Source: Frigoribacterium sp. Leaf415
GTDB lineage: Bacteria > Actinomycetota > Actinomycetes > Actinomycetales > Microbacteriaceae
DNA: 64,000 bases
NCBI RefSeq assembly: GCF_001424645.1
Contig: NZ_LMQR01000001.1
Coordinates: 3,047,857 to 3,111,856 of the forward strand
Direction: 5' to 3'
Shown: piece by piece, positions 42,066 through 50,692 of the stretch
How positions within the stretch are numbered: position 1 is the stretch's first letter
Layout of the letters: each line of letters starts with the position of its first letter
Position numbers and translations under genes: made by a program
Notes under the pieces: generated by a model
Seen by the model: the letters and a program-made list of their open reading frames with translations, nothing else
Database searches by the model: none
Told to the model about the DNA's origin: nothing

Positions 42066-42943
42066 CGGACGAGCCCTTCGTCGTCGTGGTGCTCGTCGAC
42101 GTGGTGGTCGTGGCCGTCGTGGCTGCCGACGATCACGATGCGACCCATGGTGCGGATCACGTCGACCGGGGTGCCGTAGAGGTCGCTCAGCACGTCGGCG
42201 CGCAGCACCTCGTCGGGCGTGCCGATGCGGAACCGGCCGCCGGCGAGGTAGAGCACCCGGTCGACGACGTCGAGGATGGGGTTGACGTCGTGCGTCACGA
42301 ACACGACCGCGGCGTTGCGGGCCCGCCGCTGCTCGTCGATCAGCCGGGTGACCTCGCGCTGGTGGCGGAGGTCGAGCGAGATGAGGGGTTCGTCGCAGAG
42401 CAGCAGGGCCGGTTCGGCGGCCAGGGCCTGGCCGACCCGCGTGCGCTGTTGCTCGCCGCCGCTGAGGCTGGCGACCGGCGAGGTCGCGAACGACGTGGCG
42501 CCGACGTCGTCGACCAGGGCGTCGATGCGGGCCCGTTCGGCGGCCGACTCGCGGCGCGGCCCCCAGCGGTGGCCCGTGACGCCGAGCGCGATCATGTCGC
42601 GGGCGCGCAGCGGGGTGCCGGACTCCATCAGTCGTTGCTGCGGCACGTAGCCGATGCGGCGGTGGCCGCGCCCGACCGGTCGGCCGAGGAACTCGATGCT
42701 GCCCTCGGTCAGCTGCTGCTGGCCGAGGATCGTGCGCAGCATCGTCGTCTTGCCCGCGCCGTTCGGCCCGAGCACCGCGATGAACTCGCCCGGCCGCACG
42801 TCGAGGTCGAGCCCCGACCAGAGCGTGCGGGCGCCGAACGAGACCCCGGCGTCGCGGAGGCGCAGCACGGCGTCGCCGCCGCCACCGGCCGAGGAGGCGC
42901 GGGTGGCGGCGGCGACGGAGGTCGCGCCGGACGGGTCGGTCAC
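42062..42943 (-). CDS. znuC: Zinc ABC transporter ATP-binding protein ZnuC
   Basis: A 293-residue ATPase: Walker A AVLGPNGAGKTTMLR near residue 57, signature LSGGEQQRTRVGQAL, Walker B ALLLCDEPLISLD and switch His in VFVTHDVNP. The C-terminus ends in a His-rich tail (HDGHDHHVDEHHDDEG) likely to bind zinc. The GTG start overlaps the znuA stop by 4 bases. The first 25 residues are a low-complexity extension that includes one motif copy. Confidence 0.93.
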   Translation of the reverse strand: MTDPSGATSVAAATRASSAGGGGDAVLRLRDAGVSFGARTLWSGLDLDVRPGEFIAVLGPNGAGKTTMLRTILGQQQLTEGSIEFLGRPVGRGHRRIGYVPQQRLMESGTPLRARDMIALGVTGHRWGPRRESAAERARIDALVDDVGATSFATSPVASLSGGEQQRTRVGQALAAEPALLLCDEPLISLDLRHQREVTRLIDEQRRARNAAVVFVTHDVNPILDVVDRVLYLAGGRFRIGTPDEVLRADVLSDLYGTPVDVIRTMGRIVIVGSHDGHDHHVDEHHDDEGLVR

Positions 42944-43935
42944 TTGCCGAGCGCCTCCGAGATCGCGTCGATGTTGCTCTGTTGCCATGCCACGTAGTCT
43001 TCCCCCTCGGGCAGCAGCTCGGTGACCGGCACGATGGCGACGCCGGCGTCGGTCGCGGCCTTCTCGACCTGCTCGGTCTCGGGGCTCGAGGTCTGCTCGT
43101 TGTAGGCGAGCAGGTCGACCTTCCCGTCGGTGAAGAGCTTCAGGGTCTCGTTGAGCACGGCGGGCGAGACGTCGTCGCCCTCCTCGATGGCCTCGGAGAA
43201 CTCGGCCGGCGTCACGTTGACCAGGCCCATGGCGTCGAAGAGGTAGCCGGGAACGGGCTCGGTGTAGGCGACCGGGTCGCCGTCGTGGGCCGTCTTGATC
43301 GACGCGGCCTGCGCCTCCAGGTCGGCGATCTTCGTGCCGAAGGCCTCGGCGTTCGCGGAGAAGGTGTCGGCATTCGCCGTGTCGACGCGGCCGAACTCGT
43401 CGGCCAGGGCCGTGGCGAGCTTCGCCATGCTCGGCAGGCTGTAGAACACGTGCTCGTTGAACGCGGCGTGGTCGTGGTCGGCGTGCTCGTCGGCCTCTGC
43501 GGTCGCGTCGCCGGTGGCCTCGTCGGTGTGGTCGTCGTGCCCGGCCTCGGGGTCGAGCCCCGAGACGTCGACCGCGTCGACCACGGTGGCGTCGGTGCCG
43601 CTCGCGTCGACCATCGTGTCGACGAACGAGTCGTAGCCGCCGCCGTTCTCCACCACCACGTCGGCCTTCGAGACGGCCAGCTGCGTGCGGGCGTCGGCCT
43701 CGTACGAGTGCGGGTCCTGCGAGGGGTCGCTGATGATGCTCGTGACGTCGACCAGGTCGCCTCCGACGGTCTTCGCGATGTCGCCGTAGACGTTGGTCGA
43801 CGTGACCACCGAGATCGCGCCTCCGTCGGCGGAGTCGGTCGAGCCCGAGCCGGAGGCGCCCGTGGCGCAACCGCTCAGCACGAGGGCCGCGGCGGCGGGC
43901 AGGACGAGCAGGGTCGGCAGCGAGCGCATCTTCAT
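42940..43935 (-). CDS. znuA: Zinc-binding lipoprotein ZnuA
   Basis: A 331-residue substrate-binding protein. The signal peptide ends in the lipobox LSGC (about residue 23), so it is anchored to the outer face of the membrane. The ZnuA fold is shown by TSTNVYGDIAKTVGGD, SQDPHSYEADARTQLAV, the His/Asp-rich loop (about 135-165, HDDHTDEATGDATAEADEH) and NEHVFYSLPSMAKLA. It captures Zn2+ for ZnuBC. ATG at 43935 is chosen because the longer frame would start inside the promoter and Zur box. Confidence 0.93.
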   Translation of the reverse strand: MKMRSLPTLLVLPAAAALVLSGCATGASGSGSTDSADGGAISVVTSTNVYGDIAKTVGGDLVDVTSIISDPSQDPHSYEADARTQLAVSKADVVVENGGGYDSFVDTMVDASGTDATVVDAVDVSGLDPEAGHDDHTDEATGDATAEADEHADHDHAAFNEHVFYSLPSMAKLATALADEFGRVDTANADTFSANAEAFGTKIADLEAQAASIKTAHDGDPVAYTEPVPGYLFDAMGLVNVTPAEFSEAIEEGDDVSPAVLNETLKLFTDGKVDLLAYNEQTSSPETEQVEKAATDAGVAIVPVTELLPEGEDYVAWQQSNIDAISEALGK

Positions 43936-43942
43936 GCCGGCC

Positions 43943-43971
43943 ACGCTATTGCTACTGATAATGATTGTCAA
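43943..43971 (-). promoter_or_regulatory. znuA promoter with overlapping Zur box
   Basis: On the minus strand TTGACA (43966-43971) and TAGCGT (43943-43948) are 17 bases apart, a good sigma70-type promoter. TGATAATGATTGTCA at 43956-43970 matches the core of actinobacterial Zur boxes (TGATAATGATTATCA) and overlaps the -35 and spacer, so zinc-loaded Zur would block transcription. Confidence 0.8.
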
Positions 43972-43974
43972 AAC

Positions 43975-44007
43975 GAGGAGGCGCGGGTCGACCGAGCGCG
44001 CCTCCTC
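43975..44007. terminator. Inverted motif pair after the PTS gene
   Basis: CGAGGAGGCGCG and CGCGCCTCCTCG form a 12-bp stem with an inner loop of about 10 bases, just downstream of the PTS EIIC gene (minus strand) and upstream of znuA. Both arms are copies of the iterated motif. It is probably a terminator for the PTS gene. Confidence 0.6.
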
Positions 44008-44011
44008 GCCT

Positions 44012-44083
44012 CGCGGAGACCCCAGGAATGCGCCGAGACCCCCGTGCGCGCACGGGGGTCTCGGACACTTCCTGGGGTCTCGC
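44012..44083. terminator. Long composite hairpin after the PTS gene
   Basis: An outer stem pairs GAGACCCCAGGAA with TTCCTGGGGTCTC, and an inner stem pairs CCGAGACCCCCGTGCG with CGCACGGGGGTCTCGG with virtually no loop. It starts 6 bases after the PTS EIIC stop. GAGACCCC recurs in both stems. Together with the adjacent motif pair it gives a double terminator. Confidence 0.7.
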
Positions 44084-44088
44084 GGGGC

Positions 44089-45348
44089 CTAGGCCTTCGT
44101 GGCGGCCTCGACGGACTCGGCACCGGCGGCGTCGTCGTCCTCGCGCCCGGGCGTCTTGAGGTTCCATTTCTTGATCACGAAGCTGAACAGGACGTAGTAG
44201 ACGACCGCGTAGCCGAGCCCGATCGGGATCAGCCAGATCGAGTTCTGCGAGATGTTGAAGTTCAGCACGTAGTCGATCAACCCCGCCGAGAAGGTGAACC
44301 CGGTGTGGATGTCGAGCGCGTTGACCAGCATCATCGACGTGCCGGTCAGCACCGCGTGGATCACGTACAGCGGCCAGGCGACGAACATGAACGAGAACTC
44401 GAGCGGCTCGGTGATGCCCGTGATGAACGCGGTCAGCGCCGTCGACAGCATGATGCCGCCGATCAGCTTCTTCTTCTCGGGGCGGGCGTGACGCCAGATG
44501 GCCAGGGCCGCCGCGGGCAGGGCGAACATGAAGATCGGGAAGAACCCGGTCATGAACACGCCGGCGCTCGGGTCGCCGGCGAAGAAGCGGTACAGGTCGC
44601 CGCGCACGACCTCGCCGCTCGCGTTGGTGTAGTCGCCGACCAGGAACCAGACGACCGAGTTGAGGATGTGGTGCAGGCCCGTGGGGATCAGCAGGCGGTT
44701 GGCGACGCCGTAGACGCCGCTGCCGACCACGTCGTTCGACGCCACGGCCTGGCCGATGCCGGTGAGGGCGTTGTTGAACAACGGGTAGATGAACGACATG
44801 ATCACGCCGACGACCAGGCCGGTGACGGCCGTGAGGATCGGCACCATGCGGCGGCCCGAGAAGAAGCCGAGGAAGTCGGGCAGCTTCGTCCGGTGGAACC
44901 GCTGCCAGATGATCGCCGACAGGATGCCCATCACGATGCCGGCCAGCACGCCGTAGTTGATGACCTCGGGGTCGCCCGTCGGGGTCTCGCGACCGGCGAG
45001 CACGACCGGGGACATGGCCTTGAAGACGCCGTCGATGACCATGTAGCCGACGACCGCGGCGAGGGCCGTCGAGCCGTCCGATTTCTTCGCCCAGCCGATC
45101 GCGATGCCGACCGCGAAGATCAGCGGCAGCCAGGTGAAGACCGCCTGCCCGGCCGCCCCGATCACCGAGGCGCCGGTCTCGAAGCCCGGGATCGCCCCGA
45201 GCAGGTCGGCCTGCCCGAGTCGCAGCAGGATGCCCGCGGCGGGCAGCACGGCGATCGGCAGCATGAGGCTGCGCCCGAGGCGCTGCAGCACCGCGAACGC
45301 GGCCGAGCCCCTCTTCTTGGTCGGGGCCGACTCGGTCGTCGTCGTCAT
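44089..45348 (-). CDS. PTS transporter EIIC, GlcNAc/glucose type
   Basis: A 419-residue polytopic EIIC protein. Family blocks include LGRSLMLPIAVLPAAGILLR, FAVGIAIGWAKKSDGSTALA, LIPTGLHHILNSVVWFLVGD and the conserved GITEPLEFSFMFVAWPLY. It imports and, with EIIA and EIIB, phosphorylates a sugar, most likely N-acetylglucosamine, given the DasR-type operator. EIIB and EIIA are encoded separately and divergently. ATG at 45348. Confidence 0.9.
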   Translation of the reverse strand: MTTTTESAPTKKRGSAAFAVLQRLGRSLMLPIAVLPAAGILLRLGQADLLGAIPGFETGASVIGAAGQAVFTWLPLIFAVGIAIGWAKKSDGSTALAAVVGYMVIDGVFKAMSPVVLAGRETPTGDPEVINYGVLAGIVMGILSAIIWQRFHRTKLPDFLGFFSGRRMVPILTAVTGLVVGVIMSFIYPLFNNALTGIGQAVASNDVVGSGVYGVANRLLIPTGLHHILNSVVWFLVGDYTNASGEVVRGDLYRFFAGDPSAGVFMTGFFPIFMFALPAAALAIWRHARPEKKKLIGGIMLSTALTAFITGITEPLEFSFMFVAWPLYVIHAVLTGTSMMLVNALDIHTGFTFSAGLIDYVLNFNISQNSIWLIPIGLGYAVVYYVLFSFVIKKWNLKTPGREDDDAAGAESVEAATKA

Positions 45349-45459
45349 CAGGTGATCCTCTCGTCGGTGAGCAGCCGTGGTGCGGGGGTGGGTGTGGTGC
45401 GGGTGGAGGCGGTTCGGGAGGCGCGGGTCGCGTCGAGTGCGGAGTCCACCCGGTCCTGT

Positions 45460-45473
45460 CCGGTCATGACCAG
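45460..45473. promoter_or_regulatory. DasR-type operator between the divergent PTS genes
   Basis: CCGGTCATGACCAG, close to the DasR core (T)GGTC-N2-GACC(A). The exact reverse complement lies before the GntR gene at 48013-48026, which ties the PTS genes to that regulator. Confidence 0.8.
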
Positions 45474-45564
45474 TGAGTGGTAGTTTCCTCAGACCGACGG
45501 GTGGTGTCAACTAGGACGACCCCCTCGTCACCGCGAGCGACCGACCCACGGAGGAGAACAGCTC

Positions 45565-45798
45565 ATGTCGAAAGCACAGGCCATGATCGACGGACTCGGC
45601 GGCGCCGACAACATCGAGGAGATCGAGGGCTGCATCACGCGCCTCCGCACCGACGTGCGGGACATCTCGCTCGTCGACGACGCCGCCCTCAAGGCCGCGG
45701 GAGCGACCGCCGTCGTCCACGCGGGCGGCAGCGTCCAGGTGATCGTCGGCACGATCGCCGACTCGCTCGCCGAAGACATCAACGACCTGCTGCCGTGA
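45565..45798 (+). CDS. PTS EIIB domain protein
   Basis: A 77-residue EIIB of the glucose/GlcNAc type. The phosphorylated Cys lies in EIEGCITRLRTDVRD, the standard ...GCxTRLR signature. It carries phosphate from EIIA to the sugar bound by EIIC. ATG at 45565 with GGAGGAG upstream. The stop overlaps the EIIA start (GTGA). Confidence 0.95.
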   Translation: MSKAQAMIDGLGGADNIEEIEGCITRLRTDVRDISLVDDAALKAAGATAVVHAGGSVQVIVGTIADSLAEDINDLLP

Positions 45799-46253
45799 CC
45801 ACGGTCGTCTCGCCCGTCGCCGGCCGGGTGACGGCGCTCGCCGAGGTGCCCGACGCCGTGTTCGCGGGGCAGCTCGTGGGCGCGGGCGTCGCGGTCGAGC
45901 CGAGCGCGCCTCCTGCCGGTGGCCTGGTCGCCGTCGTCTCGCCCGTCGCGGGCGAGATCGTCAAGCTGCACCCGCACGCGTTCGTCGTCGTGGGCGAGTC
46001 GGGCACGGGCCTGCTCGTGCACGTCGGCATCGACACGGTCAGGCTCGGCGGCACGGGTTTCGAGCTCGTGGTCGCCGAGGGCGCGACCGTCGCGGCGGGC
46101 GACCTCGTCGTCCGGTTCGACCCGGCCGTCGTGGCCGAGGCGGGCTACTCGGCCGTCATCCCGGTCGTCGTGCTCGACAGCGCCCCCGACAGTGTCTCGC
46201 AGCAGGCCGTCGGCACGACCGTCGCCTCGGGTGAGCCCCTCTTCGACCTCTGA
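45795..46253 (+). CDS. PTS EIIA domain protein (Crr type)
   Basis: A 152-residue EIIA-Glc-type protein. It has the SPVAGRVTALAEVPDAVFAG start, VVSPVAGEIVKLHPHAFVVV, and the active His in LLVHVGIDTVRLGG. It receives phosphate from HPr and passes it to EIIB. GTG start at 45795 overlaps EIIB. A motif copy lies within the gene (45905-45914). Confidence 0.94.
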   Translation: MTTVVSPVAGRVTALAEVPDAVFAGQLVGAGVAVEPSAPPAGGLVAVVSPVAGEIVKLHPHAFVVVGESGTGLLVHVGIDTVRLGGTGFELVVAEGATVAAGDLVVRFDPAVVAEAGYSAVIPVVVLDSAPDSVSQQAVGTTVASGEPLFDL

Positions 46254-46269
46254 GGCGACGGGCGCCGTC

Positions 46270-46294
46270 TGTACATCGTGTACTTGACGTACAC
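46270..46294. promoter_or_regulatory. TGTAC repeat operator before the toxin-antitoxin pair
   Basis: GTGTACTTGACGTACAC (46278-46294) is a 17-base palindrome with a 5-base centre, and a further perfect TGTACA lies at 46270-46275. Clustered half-sites just upstream of a Phd-type gene fit toxin-antitoxin autorepression. Confidence 0.6.
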
Positions 46295-46318
46295 GTCGAG
46301 GAGTGGAACGCTCGAGAC

Positions 46319-46741
46319 ATGACGCTCGCCTGGCCCACCACGTACGCCACTGCCTCCGAGGCGAGGCGAGACTTCAAGCGCGTGTTGGACGCGTCCGAGC
46401 ACGGGGCGACCGTCACGGTGTCGCGTGATTCGTACGTCGCGGCCGTGGTCGACGCCGAGCGTCTCCGGTCGTTCCTGGCCCGGACGGTCGTCGCCGGGGT
46501 CCGCGCGTTCCACGACGACGGCGCCTGGGCCGTGGTGATGGAGGGCCGTCCGTTCGCGGCCGAGGCCGTCGACCTCGACGAGGCCGTCGCCGACCTCGCC
46601 GCCTCGTTGCGCGAGTACGCGGCCGACTGGAACGACCACTTGCAGGCGGCCCCGAATCATTCCGACAACTGGGGTCTCGTGCAGCTCGTCGCCCTGAGCG
46701 ACGACGAGCAACTCCTGGCCTGGCTCAACCACGCCGCGTGA
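46319..46741 (+). CDS. Phd/YefM-type antitoxin
   Basis: A 140-residue protein with the N-terminal Phd/YefM DNA-binding fold (ATASEARRDFKRVLDASEHG and ATVTVSRDSYVAAVVDAERL), then a longer C-terminal part than classical Phd, which would neutralise the toxin. The stop overlaps the next gene by 4 bases. Actinobacterial pairs of this kind are common; it likely autorepresses through the TGTAC repeat upstream. Confidence 0.75.
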   Translation: MTLAWPTTYATASEARRDFKRVLDASEHGATVTVSRDSYVAAVVDAERLRSFLARTVVAGVRAFHDDGAWAVVMEGRPFAAEAVDLDEAVADLAASLREYAADWNDHLQAAPNHSDNWGLVQLVALSDDEQLLAWLNHAA

Positions 46742-47199
46742 GCAAGCACCCGCGGGCTACCCGCGACGACCACGACTCCTTCCGTGTGCGCGAGAGCTGG
46801 AGCCTCGTGCGTGGCGCCACGGGTGCCCCGGTCCGTAACCACAAGACGTGGCACCTCGTTCTGCACGACGGTCGGGTGCTCCGCACCCGCATCTCGCGCC
46901 CGGTGAACCGCGACGCCTACGGGGCGAACCTGTGGTCGCACATCCTCACGCACCAACTCGAGGTGTCTGACGACGTGTTCTGGGGATGCGTGCGTGACGG
47001 GGTGCTGCCCGACCGTGGTGAGCCGCGCCTCGTCGTCCCCGAAGACGCGGTGCCGCTGTACCTGCTGCGCGAGCTGGTCGAGCGTTGCGGGCTGACCTCG
47101 GTCGAGGCATCGGCGGTCGGCCGCGAGGAGGCCGAGCGACTCGTGGCCGAGTACTGGCACGCGAGGGCCCTCGAGGCCGAGGCGCCGGGCGAAGACTGA
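46738..47199 (+). CDS. Toxin partner, 'cytotoxic translational repressor' type
   Basis: A 153-residue protein encoded with a GTGA overlap after the antitoxin. Its order of blocks, KHPRATRDDHDSFRVRESW, GATGAPVRNHKTWHLVL, DGRVLRTRISRPVNRDAYG and LWSHILTHQLEVSDDVFWGC, matches actinobacterial proteins annotated as cytotoxic translational repressors of toxin-antitoxin systems, recalled from memory. Its catalytic target is unproven. Confidence 0.65.
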   Translation: MSKHPRATRDDHDSFRVRESWSLVRGATGAPVRNHKTWHLVLHDGRVLRTRISRPVNRDAYGANLWSHILTHQLEVSDDVFWGCVRDGVLPDRGEPRLVVPEDAVPLYLLRELVERCGLTSVEASAVGREEAERLVAEYWHARALEAEAPGED

Positions 47200-47244
47200 T
47201 CACCGGTCGTGCGCAGGGATCAGCGCGTGTCACGGCTCTCCGGG

Positions 47245-47976
47245 TCACATCGGGGTGGTGCCCGACTCGACCTGCATCTTCAGGCGGTAGCGGTCCGAGC
47301 GGTACCAGCTCTTGGCGTGTTCGAGCGGGACGTCGCCCGCGAACGAGATGCGGTCGAAGTACATGACCGGGGCACCCTCTCGCGTGCCGAGCAGGGTCGC
47401 GACGTCGGCGTCGGCCCCCTCGGCGCTGACCGTCTGGGTCGCACGCGTGATCGGCGTCGCGTAGTCGCCGTCGAGCGTGCGGTACAGCGACCGGCTCAGG
47501 TCGTGGTCGAGCAGCCCGGGCAGGCGGTCGGCGGGGTACCAGCCGTCGTCGATGCTGACCGGCACGCCGTCGGCCAGGCGCAGGCGCTTGACGTGGAACG
47601 CCGAGGCGCCGGCCTCGAGTCCGAGCGCCGCAGCCGTCTCGGGCGGGGGAGTCGTCTCGGCCTTCACCAGCACGACCGTGCTCGGCACGTGACCCAGCTT
47701 GGTCATCTCGTCGGTGAACGAGGCGAGGTGCAGCGTCGACTGCACGACGCGGTGCGCCACGAAGGTGCCCTTGCCCCGCACGCGGGTCAACCAGCCCTCG
47801 TTCACGAGTTGCCCCACGGCCTCGCGCACGGTGATGCGGCTGACGCCGTACTCGAGCATGAGCTGGCGCTCGCTCGCGATCGCCGAGCCGGGCTGCGAAC
47901 CGGCCGCGAGCCGCTGCACGATGGAGCGCAACTGCTCGTGCTTCGGCACGGCTCCGTCGGTGATGTGGTCGGTCAT
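47245..47976 (-). CDS. dasR: GntR/HutC-type regulator of amino-sugar use (DasR/NagR-like)
   Basis: A 243-residue GntR-HutC regulator. The winged helix (about 10-75) includes ERQLMLEYGVSRITVREAVG and GWLTRVRGKGTFVA. The C-terminal UTRA domain (about 95-235) includes FHVKRLRLADGVPVSIDDGW and APVMYFDRISFAGDVPLEHA. DasR-type regulators bind GlcN-6-P or GlcNAc-6-P. ATG at 47976 has GAGGGG upstream; the longer frame begins next to an operator. The same operator lies before its own gene and before the PTS genes. Confidence 0.85.
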   Translation of the reverse strand: MTDHITDGAVPKHEQLRSIVQRLAAGSQPGSAIASERQLMLEYGVSRITVREAVGQLVNEGWLTRVRGKGTFVAHRVVQSTLHLASFTDEMTKLGHVPSTVVLVKAETTPPPETAAALGLEAGASAFHVKRLRLADGVPVSIDDGWYPADRLPGLLDHDLSRSLYRTLDGDYATPITRATQTVSAEGADADVATLLGTREGAPVMYFDRISFAGDVPLEHAKSWYRSDRYRLKMQVESGTTPM

Positions 47977-48012
47977 GGGCCCCTCGTCGGTCGCGCCCGA
48001 GGGTGGTCCCAT

Positions 48013-48026
48013 CTGGTCATGACCGG
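48013..48026. promoter_or_regulatory. DasR-type operator before the regulator gene
   Basis: CTGGTCATGACCGG is the exact reverse complement of the 45460-45473 site. Its position 37 bases upstream of the regulator ATG suggests autoregulation. Confidence 0.8.
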
Positions 48027-48123
48027 TCGTCCTGCACTCGACGTTAGTCCACGCCGTCCGTCCTCAGCCAGGCGAGGGCCCGGCTGAGGGTGCGGTTCAC
48101 AGGAACGGACGAGGAGGCGCGGC

Positions 48124-49653
48124 TCAGTCGAGCAGGAGCGCCGGCTCTTCGAGGACGCTCGCCACGTCGGCCACGAACCGGCTGGCGACGTCGCCGTCGA
48201 CCACGCGGTGGTCGAAGCTCGCCCCGATCGTCGTCACCATGCGCGAGCGCACCTCGCCGTCGACCACCCAGGCCTTGGGCTTGATCGTGCCGAGGGCCAC
48301 GATCGCGACCTCGCCCGGGTTGAGGATCGGCGTGCCGGTGTCCATGCCGAAGACGCCGATGTTGGTGATCGTGATGGTGCCGTCGCGCATGTCGGCGGGC
48401 GTCGTCTTGCCGTCGCGCGCCGTCAGCGTCAGCTGTTCGAGGGCCTGGGCCAACTCGAGCAGGCTCATCGACTGGGCCTCTTTGACGTTCGGCACGATCA
48501 GGCCACGCGGGGTGGCCGCGGCGATGCCGAGGTTGACGAAGTGCCGCACGAGGATCTCGCGGTCGGTCCAGGCCGAGTTGACCATGGGGTTGCGACGCAC
48601 GGCCCAGATGATCGCCTTGGCCATGATCAGCAGCGGCGAGACCTTGACGCCGGCGAACTGCGGCGAGGCCTTGAGCCGCTTGACGAACTCCATCGTGCGG
48701 GTGGCGTCGACGTCGACGAACAGGCTGACGTGCGGGGCGGTGAACGCCGACGACGTCATGGCGGCGGCGATGGCCTTGCGGACGCCCTTGACCGGGATGC
48801 GCTCGACGCGCTCCTCGCCCCACTCGGGCGTCTCGATGTTGCGGAAGACGCTGGCCTGCTGCGCGTGACGGATGACGTCGTCGCGCGTGACCTCGCCGGC
48901 CAGGCCGGTCGGCTGGACGACGGCGAGGTCGACCTCGAGGTCCTTGGCCAGCTTGCGGATCGGCGGCTTGGCGATGATCGGCAGGGCCTGGGCGGCGGGC
49001 ACCGACGTGGTGGGGCGCCGCCGGGCCTGCTCGGCGACGCGCAACTGCCGGGCGTCGACCTCGGTCTGCGACGGACGACGGCGGCGGGTCGCGCCGTGAC
49101 CGCCCGCGGCGCCGTAGCCCACGAGCACGGCACCCGAACCGGAGTCGGCCGGTGCCTCGGGTGCGGTCTCGGGTGCGTGCGCCACCGAACCGGTGTCGCC
49201 GTCGGCACTGACCGCGTCGGCCGAGCGGGCCGGGGCAGCAGAGATCGAGCCCTGTGCCGGCGCCGCGGCGGTGGGTGCCGCGGGTTCGGCCTGACGGGCA
49301 CGCTGCGCCGAGAGCGCCTCTTCGTTCTGCGACACGACCTGCGCCGTGCGCGCGAGTCCGCCCGATTCGAGCGACTCGGACTCGGCGGCACGACCCGACG
49401 GGGTCGCGGGTGCCGACGAGTCGCCGACCCGGATGATCGGGGTGCCGACGTCGACCGTGGTGCCGGGTTCGACGAGGATGCTCTCGACCACGCCGGCGTA
49501 GGGCGACGGCAGCTCGACGAGCGACTTCGCGGTCTCGATCTCGACGAGCACCTGGTTGATCTCGACGCTGTCGCCGGGGGCGACCTTCCACTCGACGATC
49601 TCGGCCTCGGTCAGGCCCTCGCCGACGTCGGGCAGGGTGAATTCGCTGGTCAT
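48124..49653 (-). CDS. 2-oxoacid dehydrogenase E2 acyltransferase (branched-chain type)
   Basis: A 509-residue E2. The lipoyl domain (about 1-76) carries the modified Lys in [17 protein letters not shown] long Ala/Pro/Gln-rich linker follows. The subunit-binding domain includes [20 protein letters not shown], and the catalytic domain contains the active His in [16 protein letters not shown]. It transfers acyl groups to CoA in a branched-chain 2-oxoacid dehydrogenase-type complex. It follows E1beta by 10 bases. No E3 gene is adjacent; it must be elsewhere. Confidence 0.93.
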   Translation of the reverse strand: MTSEFTLPDVGEGLTEAEIVEWKVAPGDSVEINQVLVEIETAKSLVELPSPYAGVVESILVEPGTTVDVGTPIIRVGDSSAPATPSGRAAESESLESGGLARTAQVVSQNEEALSAQRARQAEPAAPTAAAPAQGSISAAPARSADAVSADGDTGSVAHAPETAPEAPADSGSGAVLVGYGAAGGHGATRRRRPSQTEVDARQLRVAEQARRRPTTSVPAAQALPIIAKPPIRKLAKDLEVDLAVVQPTGLAGEVTRDDVIRHAQQASVFRNIETPEWGEERVERIPVKGVRKAIAAAMTSSAFTAPHVSLFVDVDATRTMEFVKRLKASPQFAGVKVSPLLIMAKAIIWAVRRNPMVNSAWTDREILVRHFVNLGIAAATPRGLIVPNVKEAQSMSLLELAQALEQLTLTARDGKTTPADMRDGTITITNIGVFGMDTGTPILNPGEVAIVALGTIKPKAWVVDGEVRSRMVTTIGASFDHRVVDGDVASRFVADVASVLEEPALLLD

Positions 49654-49663
49654 GTCGTGACTC

Positions 49664-50692
49664 CTAGTAGGCCAGGGCCCGGTCGACCGCCTCGAGCACG
49701 CGGTCGGCGTCGGGCAGGTACTGCGTCTCGAGCTTGGCAGGAGGGAAGGGAGCGTCGAAGCCGCTGACGCGCAGCACGGGCGCCTCGAGCGAGTAGAAGG
49801 CCTTCTCGGCGACGGTGGCGGCGATCTCGGAGCCGACCGAGACGAAACCGGGGGCCTCCTGTGCCACGACGAGGCGCCCGGTCTTGCGGACCGACTCGAG
49901 GATGGGCCCGTAGTCGACGGGTGAGAGCGACCGCAGGTCGACGACCTCGGCCGAGACGCCCTCGGCCGCCGCGATCTCGGCCGCCTGGAGCAGCACGCTG
50001 ACCATCGCGCCGTGCCCCAGCAGGGTGACCTCGGTGCCCGTCCGGACGACGCGGCTCGCGTGCAACGGCGCCTGCGGGTCGCTCAGGTCGACCTCGCCCT
50101 TGGGCCAGTAGCGGCTCTTGGGCTCGAAGAACATGACGGGGTCGTTCGACGCGATCGCCTCCTGGATCATCCAGTAGGCGTCGTGCGGTGTGCTCGGGCT
50201 GACCACACGCAGGCCCGCCGTGTGGGCGAAGTACGCCTCGGGGCTCTCCTGGTGGTGCTCGACCGCGCCGATGTGTCCGCCGTAGGGCACCCGGATCACG
50301 ACCGGCATCATGACCGCACCCTCGTGACGGTTGGTCATCTTGGCGAGCTGCGACGTGATCTGGTCGAAGCCGGGGTAGATGAAGCCGTCGAACTGGATCT
50401 CGCAGACCGGGCGGAAGCCGCCCATGGCGAGTCCGATCGCGGTGCCCACGATGCCCGACTCGGCGAGCGGGGTGTCGATGACGCGCTTCTCGCCGAACTC
50501 GGCCTGCAGCCCCTCGGTCACGCGGAAGACGCCACCGAGCGTGCCGATGTCTTCTCCCATCAGGAGCACGCGGGGGTCGTCGGCCATGGCCTTGCGGAGT
50601 CCGGCGTTGATCGCCTTGCCGAGCGGCATGGTCTGCACGGAGGCGCGGGTCGGCTCGACCGTGCCGGTCGGGTTCTCGACGGTGTCGGTCAT
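49664..50692 (-). CDS. 2-oxoacid dehydrogenase E1 beta subunit
   Basis: A 342-residue transketolase-like subunit with [16 protein letters not shown] start ([10 protein letters not shown]), [39 protein letters not shown] and [20 protein letters not shown]. With E1alpha it decarboxylates branched 2-oxoacids using thiamine diphosphate. The ATG overlaps the E1alpha stop (ATGA). A motif copy lies in the codons just after the start (50639). Confidence 0.94.
   Translation of the reverse strand: MTDTVENPTGTVEPTRASVQTMPLGKAINAGLRKAMADDPRVLLMGEDIGTLGGVFRVTEGLQAEFGEKRVIDTPLAESGIVGTAIGLAMGGFRPVCEIQFDGFIYPGFDQITSQLAKMTNRHEGAVMMPVVIRVPYGGHIGAVEHHQESPEAYFAHTAGLRVVSPSTPHDAYWMIQEAIASNDPVMFFEPKSRYWPKGEVDLSDPQAPLHASRVVRTGTEVTLLGHGAMVSVLLQAAEIAAAEGVSAEVVDLRSLSPVDYGPILESVRKTGRLVVAQEAPGFVSVGSEIAATVAEKAFYSLEAPVLRVSGFDAPFPPAKLETQYLPDADRVLEAVDRALAY

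Noticed and set aside
42982..45483. 833-residue plus-strand frame over znuA and the PTS gene
   Set aside because: Runs antisense through two well-supported genes and has a Val/Gly/Arg/Asp-biased composition.
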